Positions 1 through 8,712 of a stretch of 64,000 bases of DNA are shown here, one piece after another; the first letter of the stretch is position 1, and every line of letters begins with the position of its first letter. The stretch spans positions 1 through 64,000 of the forward strand of contig NZ_JALXXL010000011.1 of assembly GCF_025152525.1 (NCBI RefSeq), read 5' to 3'. Position numbers and translations under genes: made by a program. The DNA is from Corynebacterium sp. p3-SID1056. Its GTDB lineage: Bacteria > Actinomycetota > Actinomycetes > Mycobacteriales > Mycobacteriaceae. The notes under the pieces were generated by a model that saw only the letters and a program-made list of their open reading frames with translations, ran no database searches and was not told the origin of the DNA.

Positions 1-41
1 GTGTGGTGGGATACTCCAAGCAGCTCACCGACCTCCGTGTA
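1..41 (-). pseudogene. IS3-type transposase orfA remnant, distal part
   Basis: Read on the minus strand this stretch encodes YTEVGELLGVSHH, the helix-turn-helix portion typical of IS3-family OrfA proteins. It continues the reading frame that starts at 4209 and breaks off at 4112; the element at 42..4111 lies between the two parts. Removing the element and one copy of the 5-bp duplication gives an open frame across the junction. The gene runs off the window at base 1. Confidence 0.75.
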
Positions 42-112
42 TGTTGCGACCGGCTATTTGGTAGCAGTGTCGTGACTATCCGGTAGCGCTTCAGTGAGTA
101 TCCGGTCGCAGC
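42..112 (+). repeat. Left end of IS21-derived element (multiple terminal repeats)
   Basis: Begins TGTTGCGACC. From base 60 it carries iterated GGTAGC and GTGAxTATCCGGT units that match the right end in inverted orientation over about 47 bases with few mismatches. The distance from the TG tip to the first GGTAGC (18 bases) is the same at both ends. A further related unit ends near 143. Multiple terminal repeats are typical of IS21 transposase binding sites. Confidence 0.8.
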
Positions 113-184
113 TCAGTGCGCTCGGGATGATACTTCCGGTAGCCGCACCACTCGGGTGCGGCGCGTACTGGAAGGAGTCCGCTG

Positions 185-1476
185 ATGACGGATTACCGTG
201 CGGTGATGACGCTGCTTATAGGGAAGCGTTCTTACCGCCAGATTGAAGACCAGCTCGGGTGCTCGCACCGCGCGATTTCCCGAGCGAACCAAGCACTGCG
301 AAACCTTGGCCTGACCACTGCCCAGCAGGTCGCGGCGCTGACGAATGACGAGCTGGACGAGATATTCGTTGATAAACGCACCAGCGGGCAAGGCGAGTTC
401 GTCCCGATTGACTTTGAAACGGTCGTCAAAGCCCGCACAGGGCGTACGAAGCACACACTGCAAGTATTGTGGGCTCGCTACACCACCACCCCCGCCCAGC
501 CGGGCCAGCGGCACTACAGCTACGACCGGTTCCGCCAGCTGGTTGCCTCCCATGTCGACGCGGCCGGGCTTACCGCCCGGATCACCCATGCGCCAGGGCA
601 TACGATGCAGGTGGATTGGGCAGGGACCAAGATGCGCCTGTACGACCCTGCGGGCACACACGGTGCGAAAGTCAGCATTTTCGTCGCCTCGCTGCCGTAT
701 TCAGGGATGCTGTTTGCCTGTGCGTGTGTTGACCAGCGGCAACAGTCCTGGCTTAATGCTCACCGCCAAGCGTTTGACTACTTCGGCGGGGTCCGCCAGG
801 TTGTTGTCCCCGATAACGCGTCGACGGCGTCGAACGCGATCAGCACTGCCGATAGGAACCGGAAGGTCAACGACACCTACCAGCAGTTCTTGGAGCACTA
901 CAACACAGCAGCACTTCCCACACGCGCGCGTCGACCAAAGGATAAAGCGAATGTGGAAGCTGCGGTAAAAATCGTCACGCACAAAGTCATCCACGCCCTC
1001 GATGGTCACCAGTGCGTCGACTTAGACGAGCTCAACGGAAAGATTGTGGGCGTAGTCGACGCGATCAACACCTCCGTGCCGTTTCGCAGTCAGCAGTCAA
1101 GCCGCAGGGACCTCTTTGAACAACACGAACAGCATCTCCTTGCCGATCTGCCTCCAACCCCGTGGCAACACACCGAGTGGAAGCGTGCGAAAGTGGCCCC
1201 AGATTTCCATATCACGGTTGCAACCGTGCGCTACTCCGTCCCGCACCAGCTTGTTGGCCGCACTGTCGATGTGCGCATCACGGGCCAGGTCTTGACCGTC
1301 TTTGACCAGGGAAAACTGTGGCAACCCACCAGGTTTCGCATAAGCGTGGGGCCTATGTCACCGACTGCGAGCACATTCCATCTGGAATGGACTCCACCCG
1401 TGGACTGTGGACAAGCGACTACTTTTATCGCGAAGCCAGGAAAGTTGGTCCGGTAACACGCAAAGTCATCGGAAGA
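185..1476 (+). pseudogene. istA: istA transposase, frameshifted and 3'-truncated
   Basis: IS21-family DDE transposase. An N-terminal helix-turn-helix (YRQIEDQLGCSHRAISRAN) is followed by the integrase core with acidic residues in VDWAG, VPDNAS and KDKANVEAAV. Near 1316 the frame shifts: a conserved continuation (VATHQVSHKRGAYVTD, then YREARKVGPVTRKVIGR) runs on in another frame, consistent with loss of one base after AAACT. Homology ends near 1476, so roughly the last 50 to 80 residues of a normal IstA are missing, replaced by the ABC cargo. ATG at 185 follows GGAG. Not expected to be active. Confidence 0.85.
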
Positions 1477-1561
1477 AGAGAGTGTCTGATGCAGCGGCTG
1501 AAGAAGTGGTTGCATTCTCTAGCCACTCGCAGACGACCAGCCGAAGAGAAACATGCTTCAC

Positions 1562-2938
1562 TTAGTTCCTCGAACGGTGGTCAGCGATGTACTTGTGGTG
1601 AAGGTACTTCCAAAGGGAGTAAAAGAGCCCGAACAGGATGAAAGATAAATAGAGTGCCCCGGCTAATAATAGCGAGACCATCATTGACAGCCCGGCGATT
1701 GCAAATTTTATCGACGAACCAAGAACTATCACATGAATGATCGAGCTGACCAGTGCGAATATAGCTGCAATTCCGAGGCTGACACACATAAACAGAAAAG
1801 GTAGACCTGCGAATCTGACAAGATAGATCACCGAGACAGGAAACCCAACTTTATTAAGTCGGTCAGTTGTAATCGTGACCTGATCTACAGCCATTAGAAA
1901 TGATGCGATCGACAGTATTCCTACAAAGAACAGGGGCAAACCAAGCATGACAAGAAAATCCCAGTTCTGGATTCCCCCACCCACTTGATTCAATGCGTCA
2001 GCCTCTGTGTGTGAAACTGAAAGGACAATAGCTGGAATGCCCAGTACGTAGGACAACGGCAAGACGATAGACTTCGTCATATTATGAAGCTCTGCAGAGA
2101 ATGCGCCCAGTACAGCTATCCCGGGAATGACACCAGCCAATCGGGTTGTAGCTTTCTCTATCGCTCTGACGATGTGCAGAATAAAACGGTTACATAGCCA
2201 AAACAAGGCAGATACCATAGCTAGAATGACAAAAAGTCCTGCTTGAGCACCAGCCTGGACCGCTATTACAAGAAAGACGACGGGCAGCGTGGCGGCCAAG
2301 TCTCCCCATCGCAGCCTATTGAGCCCGTCAATTGAAACACGTACAGGCTTCGCTCCCGATGCCTGAGTCTTCTGCTTCAAGGCGTAACCAATGAACGTGA
2401 TAATGCCGACAATGATAACGCTAACAGTGATTATGAGCGTAGCCATCAAAATTGAATTCAGCGATATCGGCTCAAAAAGCTGACCAGGGTACAACAAATC
2501 GTCAGAGTCCCGACGGGAAATCAGCATCACTAACCGCTGAAAGAGTACAGCTACAGGATAAGAAAGTAAGATGGCCAAGACTTCGATGAATAGGAGCTGT
2601 GCGATGAGCATGACAAGGTACCGTCGAGCCGGCCATCCCACAATTTGTAGACAACCGATGAAATAGTCAAGTTTGGTAAACGCTCGACTCACTATCTGCG
2701 GAATGCAGAAAATCGAAGCAATCGTCCAGGAGATAGCAACATTTGTCGCCACATTCACCGTGACAGCCACACCCACTGCCGTACCTTCAGTCGCGGCTCG
2801 GGTATTAAGAACAGCTGCAAGTACGCCGATTGAAAAACCGATAGCTACCGCAGCTGCAACATTGGGACCTAACGACGCTCGAAAATACGGTTTTGTAACT
2901 TTAAGCGAGATTGCTTGATCGCGATTGGGATTATCCAT
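1562..2938 (-). CDS. ABC transporter permease, FtsX-like, cargo of IS21 element
   Basis: A very hydrophobic protein of about 458 residues with roughly ten predicted membrane segments in two halves, separated by charged loops near residues 200-230. It is the likely membrane partner of the ATPase encoded just upstream. The start at 2938 (ATGGATAA) overlaps the ATPase stop, an arrangement that implies translational coupling; the open frame extends 20 codons further up but inside the ATPase gene. The layout fits MacB/FtsX-type permeases, although I see no long extracytoplasmic domain. Base composition is clearly AT-richer than the flanking chromosome, a sign of transfer. The substrate is unknown; export of a peptide, lipid or drug is a family-level guess. 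Confidence 0.75.
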   Translation of the reverse strand: MDNPNRDQAISLKVTKPYFRASLGPNVAAAVAIGFSIGVLAAVLNTRAATEGTAVGVAVTVNVATNVAISWTIASIFCIPQIVSRAFTKLDYFIGCLQIVGWPARRYLVMLIAQLLFIEVLAILLSYPVAVLFQRLVMLISRRDSDDLLYPGQLFEPISLNSILMATLIITVSVIIVGIITFIGYALKQKTQASGAKPVRVSIDGLNRLRWGDLAATLPVVFLVIAVQAGAQAGLFVILAMVSALFWLCNRFILHIVRAIEKATTRLAGVIPGIAVLGAFSAELHNMTKSIVLPLSYVLGIPAIVLSVSHTEADALNQVGGGIQNWDFLVMLGLPLFFVGILSIASFLMAVDQVTITTDRLNKVGFPVSVIYLVRFAGLPFLFMCVSLGIAAIFALVSSIIHVIVLGSSIKFAIAGLSMMVSLLLAGALYLSFILFGLFYSLWKYLHHKYIADHRSRN

Positions 2939-3587
2939 TGATTGTCCCGCCGTCCAAACGAACAATACGATCACATAGCTTTGCAATGACCGGATCATGG
3001 GTAACGATTAGACCGTGTCCCCCCTGTGAACCGCACCAATTTTTGATTTCACCAAAAGCCCGATGTGCGTTCTTTTCGTCCAAGCTCCCTGTCGGCTCAT
3101 CGGCGAATAACAACTTTGGGCCACTAGCCAAGGCCCGCGCGATTGCTGCCCGCTGTGCTTGTCCACCTGAGACTTCTTCAGGCAGAGAGTTCCTTTCTGT
3201 TCCAATAGCCAAGCTGTCTAAAACTGTTTTGGGGGAGATCCCCTTCGGCTTACCCGACAAGGCCCAAGACAACTCCGCGTTCTCAAGCAGGTTTAATCCC
3301 GGAATCAATAGGTGGTCTTGGAAAACTATTGATACAGAATCCCTTAGATGTTTGCGCACCTTTCGTTTTGGCAGGCCCGATATCTGGATTCCATCAAGCA
3401 CGCTCTTACCTTCGGATAGCCGCCCAATACCAGCGAGTCCATTAAGCAGAGTGGTCTTGCCTGACCCAGACGGCCCCATGAGGGCTACCACTTCGCCATT
3501 CGCAATCGAGAAGTTCACATTCCGGAATAGCCAATCCTTCCTGTTCTGCACCGTGAATTGAAATCCAGCGTCAATAACCTCAAACAT
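2931..3587 (-). CDS. ABC transporter ATP-binding protein (MacB/LolD type), cargo of IS21 element
   Basis: ATPase of 218 residues. Visible motifs are Walker A GPSGSGKTTLLNG, signature VSGGQAQRAAIARAL, Walker B LLFADEPTGSLD and a switch histidine in VTHDP. The DEPTGSLDE stretch is typical of the MacB/LolD/FtsE clade, which pairs with FtsX-like permeases. It precedes and overlaps the permease gene. About 60 bases of AT-rich sequence upstream (3588..3650) separate it from the istB remnant and probably hold its promoter, but I see no clear -35/-10 pair. No regulator or two-component system accompanies it, unlike most antimicrobial-peptide ABC modules. Confidence 0.9.
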   Translation of the reverse strand: MFEVIDAGFQFTVQNRKDWLFRNVNFSIANGEVVALMGPSGSGKTTLLNGLAGIGRLSEGKSVLDGIQISGLPKRKVRKHLRDSVSIVFQDHLLIPGLNLLENAELSWALSGKPKGISPKTVLDSLAIGTERNSLPEEVSGGQAQRAAIARALASGPKLLFADEPTGSLDEKNAHRAFGEIKNWCGSQGGHGLIVTHDPVIAKLCDRIVRLDGGTING

Positions 3588-3650
3588 CTACCGGTCCTTC
3601 ATTGTAGGAATAAAATTTATCAAGAATGCCATGCCAATGATTCTCTTTAG

Positions 3651-4016
3651 CCGATCAACGACTACTCCGCACGGTTCTACCGCACCGACATGCTCGCCGC
3701 CGAACTGGCAGTCCTGCAACCCGATGACCCCATACGGCTGAAGTTCATCCAGCACCTCCACGACGTCGACGTCCTGGTCTTAGATGACTTCCTGACCACA
3801 CCTATTGATGCCGCGACCGCGCATCAACTTCTCAACATCCTCGCCGGGCGAGAAGGCAAAGTCTCAACGATTGTGACCTCACAATTCACCCCGCAGGAGT
3901 GGTACAAGTCCATCCCCGACGCCGTGATCTCCGAGTCAATCCTCAACCGACTCGTCTCCGGCGCCGAGATCATCACACTCGAAGGACCAAACATGCGCCT
4001 GACCACCAACGCATAA
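3651..4016 (+). pseudogene. istB: istB ATPase helper, 5'-truncated
   Basis: C-terminal part of the IS21 IstB AAA+ helper. The frame reads INDYSARFYRTDMLAAEL, then a Walker-B-like VDVLVLDDF, then TSQFTPQEWYKSIPD and SILNRLV, all characteristic of IstB. The N-terminal half, including Walker A, is absent: homology begins directly after the ABC cargo, and an in-frame stop lies just before 3651. The product would lack ATP binding and be non-functional. Confidence 0.85.
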
Positions 4017-4040
4017 CCAACAACAACGCCTGAGTGAGAC

Positions 4041-4111
4041 ACCGCTACCGGATACTCACTCAGGCGCTACCAGATACTCACCACACCGCTACCATTTCAG
4101 TCTTCTGAACA
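4041..4111 (-). repeat. Right end of IS21-derived element
   Basis: Read on the minus strand from 4111 it starts TGTTCAGAAG and then shows GGTAGCGGTGTGGTGAGTAT and further GTGAGTATCCGGTAGCG units, the inverted counterpart of the left end at 42..112. The 5 bases beyond it (GTGTA, 4112..4116) repeat those before the left end. Confidence 0.8.
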
Positions 4112-4209
4112 GTGTAGGCGCGTTGCAGTGAGCAAGACTCCAGGCGGACCATTTCGATGATCTGATGGACCGCCTTCTCCTTGAATTCGGCGGAACATTT
4201 TCTGGGCAT
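4112..4209 (-). pseudogene. IS3-type transposase orfA remnant, N-terminal part
   Basis: ATG at 4209 opens MPRKCSAEFKEKAV, a standard IS3-family OrfA beginning, and continues to CSLQRAYT, where the IS21-derived element interrupts it. The remainder of the frame is at 1..41. AAGGATTG upstream could serve as ribosome binding site. With the insertion it cannot make a full protein. Confidence 0.8.
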
Positions 4210-4512
4210 AGTGCCAATCCTTCCTTAGCAGAGGTAGGAACTAAACCCAGGACGCTTCAATACAGCATCATTCCCATCACACCGCAGGATCGTGGCGCAC
4301 GGGATGCGTTGGCAATATCGGGGTGTGTGGGCGTGGCCGGCACCCCGCCCCCGGAGGCACTGGAATCATCATGTAACGAGACAGCATCACACCAGTGTTA
4401 TGCCTGGTCGCCGAAAACCGGATACAACATCATTCCAACCACACCGCGAATACGACCCATGCAACACGCGTGCGACAACCCCCAGGAAAAGAAACACCCG
4501 GTGCCGACATCG
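4210..4512. other. Intergenic stretch without recognised gene
   Basis: About 300 bases between the IS3 remnant and the fluoride channel gene. Several short open frames exist on both strands, but none has a recognisable motif, good start context or similarity I can name. No convincing terminator or promoter was seen. Confidence 0.5.
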
Positions 4513-4863
4513 TCACACCCCAAACGCCCGTGCACCCCAACGCAAACCAAAACCAGCGGCCACCAACCCAAGGATCGCGGTGGCGACAAGGTACTTCAGA
4601 GCTTCGCCATAGTCCTTGTCCCTGATTAACTGGCCGAGCTCTTTAGCCAGCGTTGACCAGGTGGAGAGTGCACCTGCGAATCCGGTCCCGAAGGCCATGA
4701 CAATGAGCAGACTTTGGCCGTACACAAATCCCAGAACCGAGCAGGCCACCATGTTCGCAGCCCAGGTACCGACTCGGGGTGCCGGGATGTGGGAAAGCGC
4801 CCAACGGGCCATTCCACCGAGGAACCCGCCGGTGAAGATGCTGCCTACGAGTAAAAGCTCCAT
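4513..4863 (-). CDS. crcB: Fluoride ion channel CrcB/FluC, subunit 1
   Basis: Small membrane protein of 116 residues with four hydrophobic segments. It exports fluoride as a dual-topology channel. Family features are GGFLGGMARWALS near the N-terminus and GFAGALSTWSTL in the third segment (usual form GFxGGxTTFS). The chosen start, MELLLVG at 4863, lies 2 bases after the stop of the paralogue at 4866, so the two are translated as a pair. Gram-positive bacteria often carry two FluC genes whose products may form heterodimers. The open frame extends upstream but only into the partner gene. Confidence 0.9.
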   Translation of the reverse strand: MELLLVGSIFTGGFLGGMARWALSHIPAPRVGTWAANMVACSVLGFVYGQSLLIVMAFGTGFAGALSTWSTLAKELGQLIRDKDYGEALKYLVATAILGLVAAGFGLRWGARAFGV

Positions 4864-4865
4864 CC

Positions 4866-5216
4866 TTAGGTCCTTTGGTGTGGGCGGTAGGGGTGGGGTG
4901 ACGTGGCGTCGGCAAGCAGCCAGGCACCGACGCAAACAACAAAGCTTGCGGCAACTAGGGCGAGGGCCCAGATGGCGCTCGAGTGTACGGCGGCGACGGC
5001 CATTGCAGAAAAGGTGGTAAAGCCCCCAAGAAAGCCGGTGCCAAGGAACGGCCCCGGCTTGAAGTAGCCCATGGCAAAGGCACCGAGCGCATTGATGACG
5101 AGCGTGGCAACCACAGCTGGGCCAGGCGCAATGGCGAGCAAACCGGCACGCAAAAGCGCTCCTAGTGCGGCACCGAGGCCGACGAGGAGCGCTTCGCGGA
5201 AGGTGTTGGCCTGCAT
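4866..5216 (-). CDS. crcB: Fluoride ion channel CrcB/FluC, subunit 2
   Basis: FluC paralogue of 116 residues with four membrane segments. The conserved pore motif is intact as GFLGGFTTFSAM, and VINALGAFAMGY provides the conserved Asn in the second segment. It lies directly downstream of the alanine symporter gene (stop at 5240, start at 5216) in the same direction, so the three genes may share a transcript. No fluoride-riboswitch (crcB motif) leader was recognised in the 23-base gap. Confidence 0.92.
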   Translation of the reverse strand: MQANTFREALLVGLGAALGALLRAGLLAIAPGPAVVATLVINALGAFAMGYFKPGPFLGTGFLGGFTTFSAMAVAAVHSSAIWALALVAASFVVCVGAWLLADATSPHPYRPHQRT

Positions 5217-5239
5217 GTACTACAGGGTAGCAGGGGAAA

Positions 5240-6658
5240 CTACTGCCAATTCATCCCTTGGCTCTGGACGAAACGAGCGACCTCGTCCGGGTCCTTCTTG
5301 AGATGCGGGTCGAACTTGAGGTACTCGCGGGTCTCTCGAGCAACCAAGCCGGAGAGGATTAGCAGGCCGACGAGGTTCGGCAGCGCCATCAGGCCGTTGG
5401 CCAGGTCGGAGAATGTCCAAACAAGCTCCAGTTCGGTGGTTGCGCCGAGGAACGCGACGACGGTGAAGATCATGCGGTACGGCACGCTCGCCCACTGACC
5501 GAGCAAGGAGACCACGGAGCGCTCGCCGTAGTAGGACCAGCCGAGGATGGTGGAGAACGCGAAGAAGATCAACGAGACCGACACGATGGTGCCGCCCCAG
5601 TGGCCGGGAAGGCCTTCTGCGAAGCCGGCCGCGGTCATGACCGCGGCCTCCTCGCGGCCCATCTCCCACGTGCCGGACGTGACGATAACGAGGCCGGTGA
5701 TGGTGACGACGATGATGGTGTCGATGAAGGTCTGGGTCATGGACACCAGTGCCTGGCGAACCGGGTGCTCGGTCTTCGCGGCTGCCGCGGCGATTGCGGC
5801 GGAACCGAGACCGGACTCGTTAGAGAAGATGCCGCGGGCGACACCGAACTGAATTGCCAGCATGATACCGGAGCCGACGAAGCCACCGGTTGCGGCGGTG
5901 CCAGTGAATGCGTCCGTGAAAATGAGGCTAAGCGCTGCGGGGATCTGGTCTGCCATCAGCGCAAGCACTGTGATGCCTCCGAAGACGTAGATCACGATCA
6001 TGAGCGGAACGAACGCCGAAGTGATCTTGCCGATGCCCTCAATGCCGCCGAGGACGGCAGCGCCCACACCGAAGAAGATGATGACGCCGGAGACCAGCGG
6101 ATCCATGCCGAAGGTATCCTCCATGCCCGCGGCGATGGAGTTGCCCTGGGTAAGGTTGCCGATACCGAAAGACGCGAAGATAGTGAACAGCGTAAACGCG
6201 ATGGCGAGGAACTTGCCTAGACCACCAGGGATACCGCGACGTAGGTACGTGTGCGGCCCGCCCTGCTGCTTGCCGTACTTATCGGTCGTGCGGTAGCGGA
6301 CGCCCAGGTAGGCCTCGGTGTACTTGGTAGCCATACCGACGAGGCCGGTGACCCAAATCCAGAACAGTGCACCCGGGCCACCGATGGAAAGCGCGGTGGC
6401 CACGCCAACGATATTGCCGGTACCGACGGTCGCGGCGAGGGCGGTCGTAAGCGCCTGGTAGTTGGAAATGTCTCCGGCGCCTTCACCGCTTTTGTCAATG
6501 AAGGCGTGGCGTATTGCGCGGCCGAGCGTGCGGAACTGCAGGCCGCCGAGGCGAATTGTCAGGTACAGGCCGGTGCCAAGCAGCAGCGGCATGAGGATGA
6601 ACGGGCCCCAGACGACGCTGGCAATCCCGCCCAGAAAATCATTCAACGATGAGGTCAT
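5240..6658 (-). CDS. Sodium:alanine/glycine symporter, AGCS family
   Basis: Integral membrane protein of 472 residues with about ten to eleven membrane segments, importing alanine or glycine with Na+. Family signatures seen are ATVGTGNIVGVATAL, KYTEAYLGVRYR, and NESGLGSA in the second half. I place the start at 6658 (MTSSLND), where GTGGAG precedes at proper spacing, rather than the longer open frame that begins at 6784 in the promoter region. It is divergent from pgm. The exact substrate (alanine, glycine or serine) cannot be fixed from sequence. Confidence 0.9.
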   Translation of the reverse strand: MTSSLNDFLGGIASVVWGPFILMPLLLGTGLYLTIRLGGLQFRTLGRAIRHAFIDKSGEGAGDISNYQALTTALAATVGTGNIVGVATALSIGGPGALFWIWVTGLVGMATKYTEAYLGVRYRTTDKYGKQQGGPHTYLRRGIPGGLGKFLAIAFTLFTIFASFGIGNLTQGNSIAAGMEDTFGMDPLVSGVIIFFGVGAAVLGGIEGIGKITSAFVPLMIVIYVFGGITVLALMADQIPAALSLIFTDAFTGTAATGGFVGSGIMLAIQFGVARGIFSNESGLGSAAIAAAAAKTEHPVRQALVSMTQTFIDTIIVVTITGLVIVTSGTWEMGREEAAVMTAAGFAEGLPGHWGGTIVSVSLIFFAFSTILGWSYYGERSVVSLLGQWASVPYRMIFTVVAFLGATTELELVWTFSDLANGLMALPNLVGLLILSGLVARETREYLKFDPHLKKDPDEVARFVQSQGMNWQ

Positions 6659-6713
6659 ATCTCCACGTTTCGGGCTCGGGTTAGGGGACAACACTCCCTC
6701 CCGCGGCATCGTA

Positions 6714-6729
6714 TGTGACTGGTGCCACA
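6714..6729. promoter_or_regulatory. GlxR/CRP-like site (candidate)
   Basis: TGTGACTGGTGCCACA differs from the corynebacterial GlxR consensus (TGTGA-N6-TCACA) by one base in the right half. It sits between the divergent symporter and pgm genes, where cAMP-GlxR control of carbon metabolism would make sense. Pattern match only. Confidence 0.35.
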
Positions 6730-6934
6730 GAAGTTGTTCGTAATGGTAACCTGTCGAGCTATAAAAAGTCATGCATTTCGCCAATATTTACCAACTTTTT
6801 CTAAGCTTCCCCACAATTGGTGGGGGAGTGAGGGGATTGCCCTGGCAGAAACTGGAGTTAGCGGGGAAGATGGGGCGTGGAAGGGGGCGTCGAAAAGCGG
6901 CGCGCCCTGCAGCCCGCAAACGAAGGAGTACTCC

Positions 6935-8593
6935 ATGGCACACGAACGCGCCGGTCAACTCGCCCAACCTGCCGACCTGATCGACATTGCTGCGCTTGTC
7001 ACGGCCTATTACACCCGCGAGATTGATGCGCAGGATCCGGACCAGCAGGTGAGCTTCGGTACCTCGGGGCACCGTGGCTCGGCGCTGGACAATGCGTTCA
7101 ATGAGCAGCACATTCTGGCGACCACGCAGGCCATCGTGGATTACCGGCGCGCGAATAACATCAGTGGCCCGGTCTACATTGGGCGCGACACGCACGCGCT
7201 CTCCGAGCCGGCGATGGTGACCGCGCTAGAGGTGCTCATTGCAAACGAGGTGCCAGTGCTTGTCGACGCTGCGGGGCGCTACACCCCAACCCCAGCCGTG
7301 TCGCATGCGATTCTGTCGCACAACGCGAAGCTCGCCGGTGGAGTCACGGGCACGGACCCGCAGCGGGCCGACGGCATTGTGATTACTCCTTCGCATAACC
7401 CGCCGCGCGATGGCGGCTTTAAGTACAACCCGCCGAGCGGCGGTCCGGCCGGTGCAGACGCGACTGACTGGATTGCCAATCAGGCCAACGACTACCTCGG
7501 TCGGGGCTTGGAGGGCGTGCGCCGCGTGAGTGTGACCGGTGTCTTGGACGAGCGGGCCGAGCGCTTCGACTTCCTTGGAACGTACGTGGACGACCTGCCG
7601 AACGTCGTGGATATCGAGGCGATCCGTGCCTCCGGGCTGAGCATCGGCGCGGACCCGATGGGTGGGGCCTCTGTGGACTACTGGGGTGCGATTGCCGAGC
7701 GTCACGGTCTGAACATGGAGGTTGTCAACCCGAACGTGGACGCCACCTGGCGGTTCATGACGCTGGACACCGACGGCAAGATCCGCATGGACTGCTCTAG
7801 CCCGAACTCCATGGCGTCGCTCGTGCACAACCGCGACAAGTACGGCATCGCTACCGGCAATGACGCGGACGCGGACCGCCACGGCATTGTCACCCCGGAC
7901 GCCGGGCTGATGAACCCGAACCACTACCTGGCGGTGGCCATCGAGTACCTGTTTAGCCACCGCGATGGCTGGGACGAGGGTACCGCCGTGGGCAAGACGC
8001 TCGTGTCCTCTTCAATGATCGACCGCGTGGTCGCTTCGCTCGGCCGCACCCTCGTGGAGGTCCCGGTCGGTTTCAAGTGGTTCGTGCCTGGGCTTATCGA
8101 CGGGCAGATCGGCTTCGGCGGTGAAGAGTCCGCAGGTGCCTCCTTCCTGCGCAAGGACGGTACCGTCTGGTCAACGGATAAGGACGGGCTGATCATGGAC
8201 CTGCTCGCCGCCGAAATCACTGCCGTGACGGGCAAGACCCCGTCGCAGCGCTACGCAGAGCTGGCCGAACAATTCGGTGCACCCGCGTACGCGCGCATCG
8301 ACGCCCCGGCCAACCGCGAGCAGAAGGCTACCCTCAAGGCTCTGTCGCCGGAGCAGGTGAGCGCCACCGAGCTGGCTGGCGAGCCGATCACGGCGAAGCT
8401 TACCGAGGCTCCCGGTAACGGCGCCGCTATCGGCGGTCTGAAGGTAACGACGGAGAACGCCTGGTTTGCGGCACGGCCATCCGGCACCGAGGACAAGTAC
8501 AAGATCTACGCGGAGTCCTTCAAGGGTGAAGCGCACCTGAAGGAAGTGCAGGAGGCGGCGAAGTCCGTGGTGGCCGAAGTGCTCGGGGAGTAG
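6935..8593 (+). CDS. pgm: Phosphoglucomutase, alpha-D-glucose specific
   Basis: 552 residues. It interconverts glucose 1-phosphate and glucose 6-phosphate, linking glycolysis to glycogen, trehalose and cell-wall sugar synthesis. Visible motifs are TSGHRG near residue 42, the phosphoserine loop [20 protein letters not shown] near 150, the Mg site [10 protein letters not shown] near 309, sugar-binding GFGGEESAG, and the phosphate-binding [12 protein letters not shown] near the C-terminus. The start at 6935 follows AAGGAGTACTCC; the frame is open upstream but has no better start. Length is normal for the ~550-residue bacterial family. Confidence 0.97.
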   Translation: MAHERAGQLAQPADLIDIAALVTAYYTREIDAQDPDQQVSFGTSGHRGSALDNAFNEQHILATTQAIVDYRRANNISGPVYIGRDTHALSEPAMVTALEVLIANEVPVLVDAAGRYTPTPAVSHAILSHNAKLAGGVTGTDPQRADGIVITPSHNPPRDGGFKYNPPSGGPAGADATDWIANQANDYLGRGLEGVRRVSVTGVLDERAERFDFLGTYVDDLPNVVDIEAIRASGLSIGADPMGGASVDYWGAIAERHGLNMEVVNPNVDATWRFMTLDTDGKIRMDCSSPNSMASLVHNRDKYGIATGNDADADRHGIVTPDAGLMNPNHYLAVAIEYLFSHRDGWDEGTAVGKTLVSSSMIDRVVASLGRTLVEVPVGFKWFVPGLIDGQIGFGGEESAGASFLRKDGTVWSTDKDGLIMDLLAAEITAVTGKTPSQRYAELAEQFGAPAYARIDAPANREQKATLKALSPEQVSATELAGEPITAKLTEAPGNGAAIGGLKVTTENAWFAARPSGTEDKYKIYAESFKGEAHLKEVQEAAKSVVAEVLGE

Positions 8594-8642
8594 GTATCGC
8601 CAGGCTATTGTTTCGGCCTGGGGGAGCAGCTACAATAAAGGC

Positions 8643-8705
8643 GAAACCGGCGACAAGTCCTCCAGGGGAGGACTTCCTGCCCTCACAGGTGGGATAGCCG
8701 GTTTC
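8643..8705 (-). ncRNA. Structured RNA candidate downstream of DUF3800 gene
   Basis: A 63-base element closed by a perfect 9-bp outer stem (GAAACCGGC / GCCGGTTTC, 8643..8651 with 8697..8705). Inside are a 9-bp hairpin (AAGTCCTCC / GGAGGACTT, 8655..8675, 3-base loop) and a CCTG/CAGG hairpin (8676..8689), whose loop CCC could pair with GGG at 8691..8693 as a pseudoknot. It begins 7 bases after the DUF3800 stop codon. From memory, several DUF3800-associated RNA motifs have been published from comparative genomics; whether this belongs to one of them needs a covariance search. It could instead act as a convergent terminator, although neither side has a good T-run. Confidence 0.55.
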
Positions 8706-8712
8706 ATTGTTC

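Larger units (their letters stand above)
42..4111 (+). mobile_element. IS21-derived element carrying an ABC exporter
   Basis: The element has TG-tipped ends at 42 and 4111, with GGTAGC and GTGAGTATCCGGT repeats in inverted orientation, and a 5-bp target duplication GTGTA (37..41 and 4112..4116). Inside are a frameshifted, truncated istA, an AT-richer two-gene ABC exporter on the minus strand, and the 3' part of istB. The exporter replaces the istA C-terminus and the istB N-terminus. It inserted into an IS3-type orfA whose frame is restored when the element is removed. With both transposition genes broken it should move only if a related IS21 acts in trans. The element limits are seen in the sequence; mobility is inferred. 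Confidence 0.85.

Noticed and set aside
56..4097. First reading of the left IS21 element as 60..4093 with a 4-bp ATTT duplication
   Set aside because: Extending to 42..4111 gives TG tips, equal distance from tip to GGTAGC at both ends, a 5-bp duplication and restores the IS3 reading frame; the shorter version does none of these.
4866..5239. Fluoride riboswitch in front of crcB
   Set aside because: The gap is only 23 bases and shows none of the crcB-motif features.
8643..8705. Plain rho-independent terminator of pgm
   Set aside because: The structure has three helices and lacks a T-run on either side; it may end transcription but looks more complex than a terminator.
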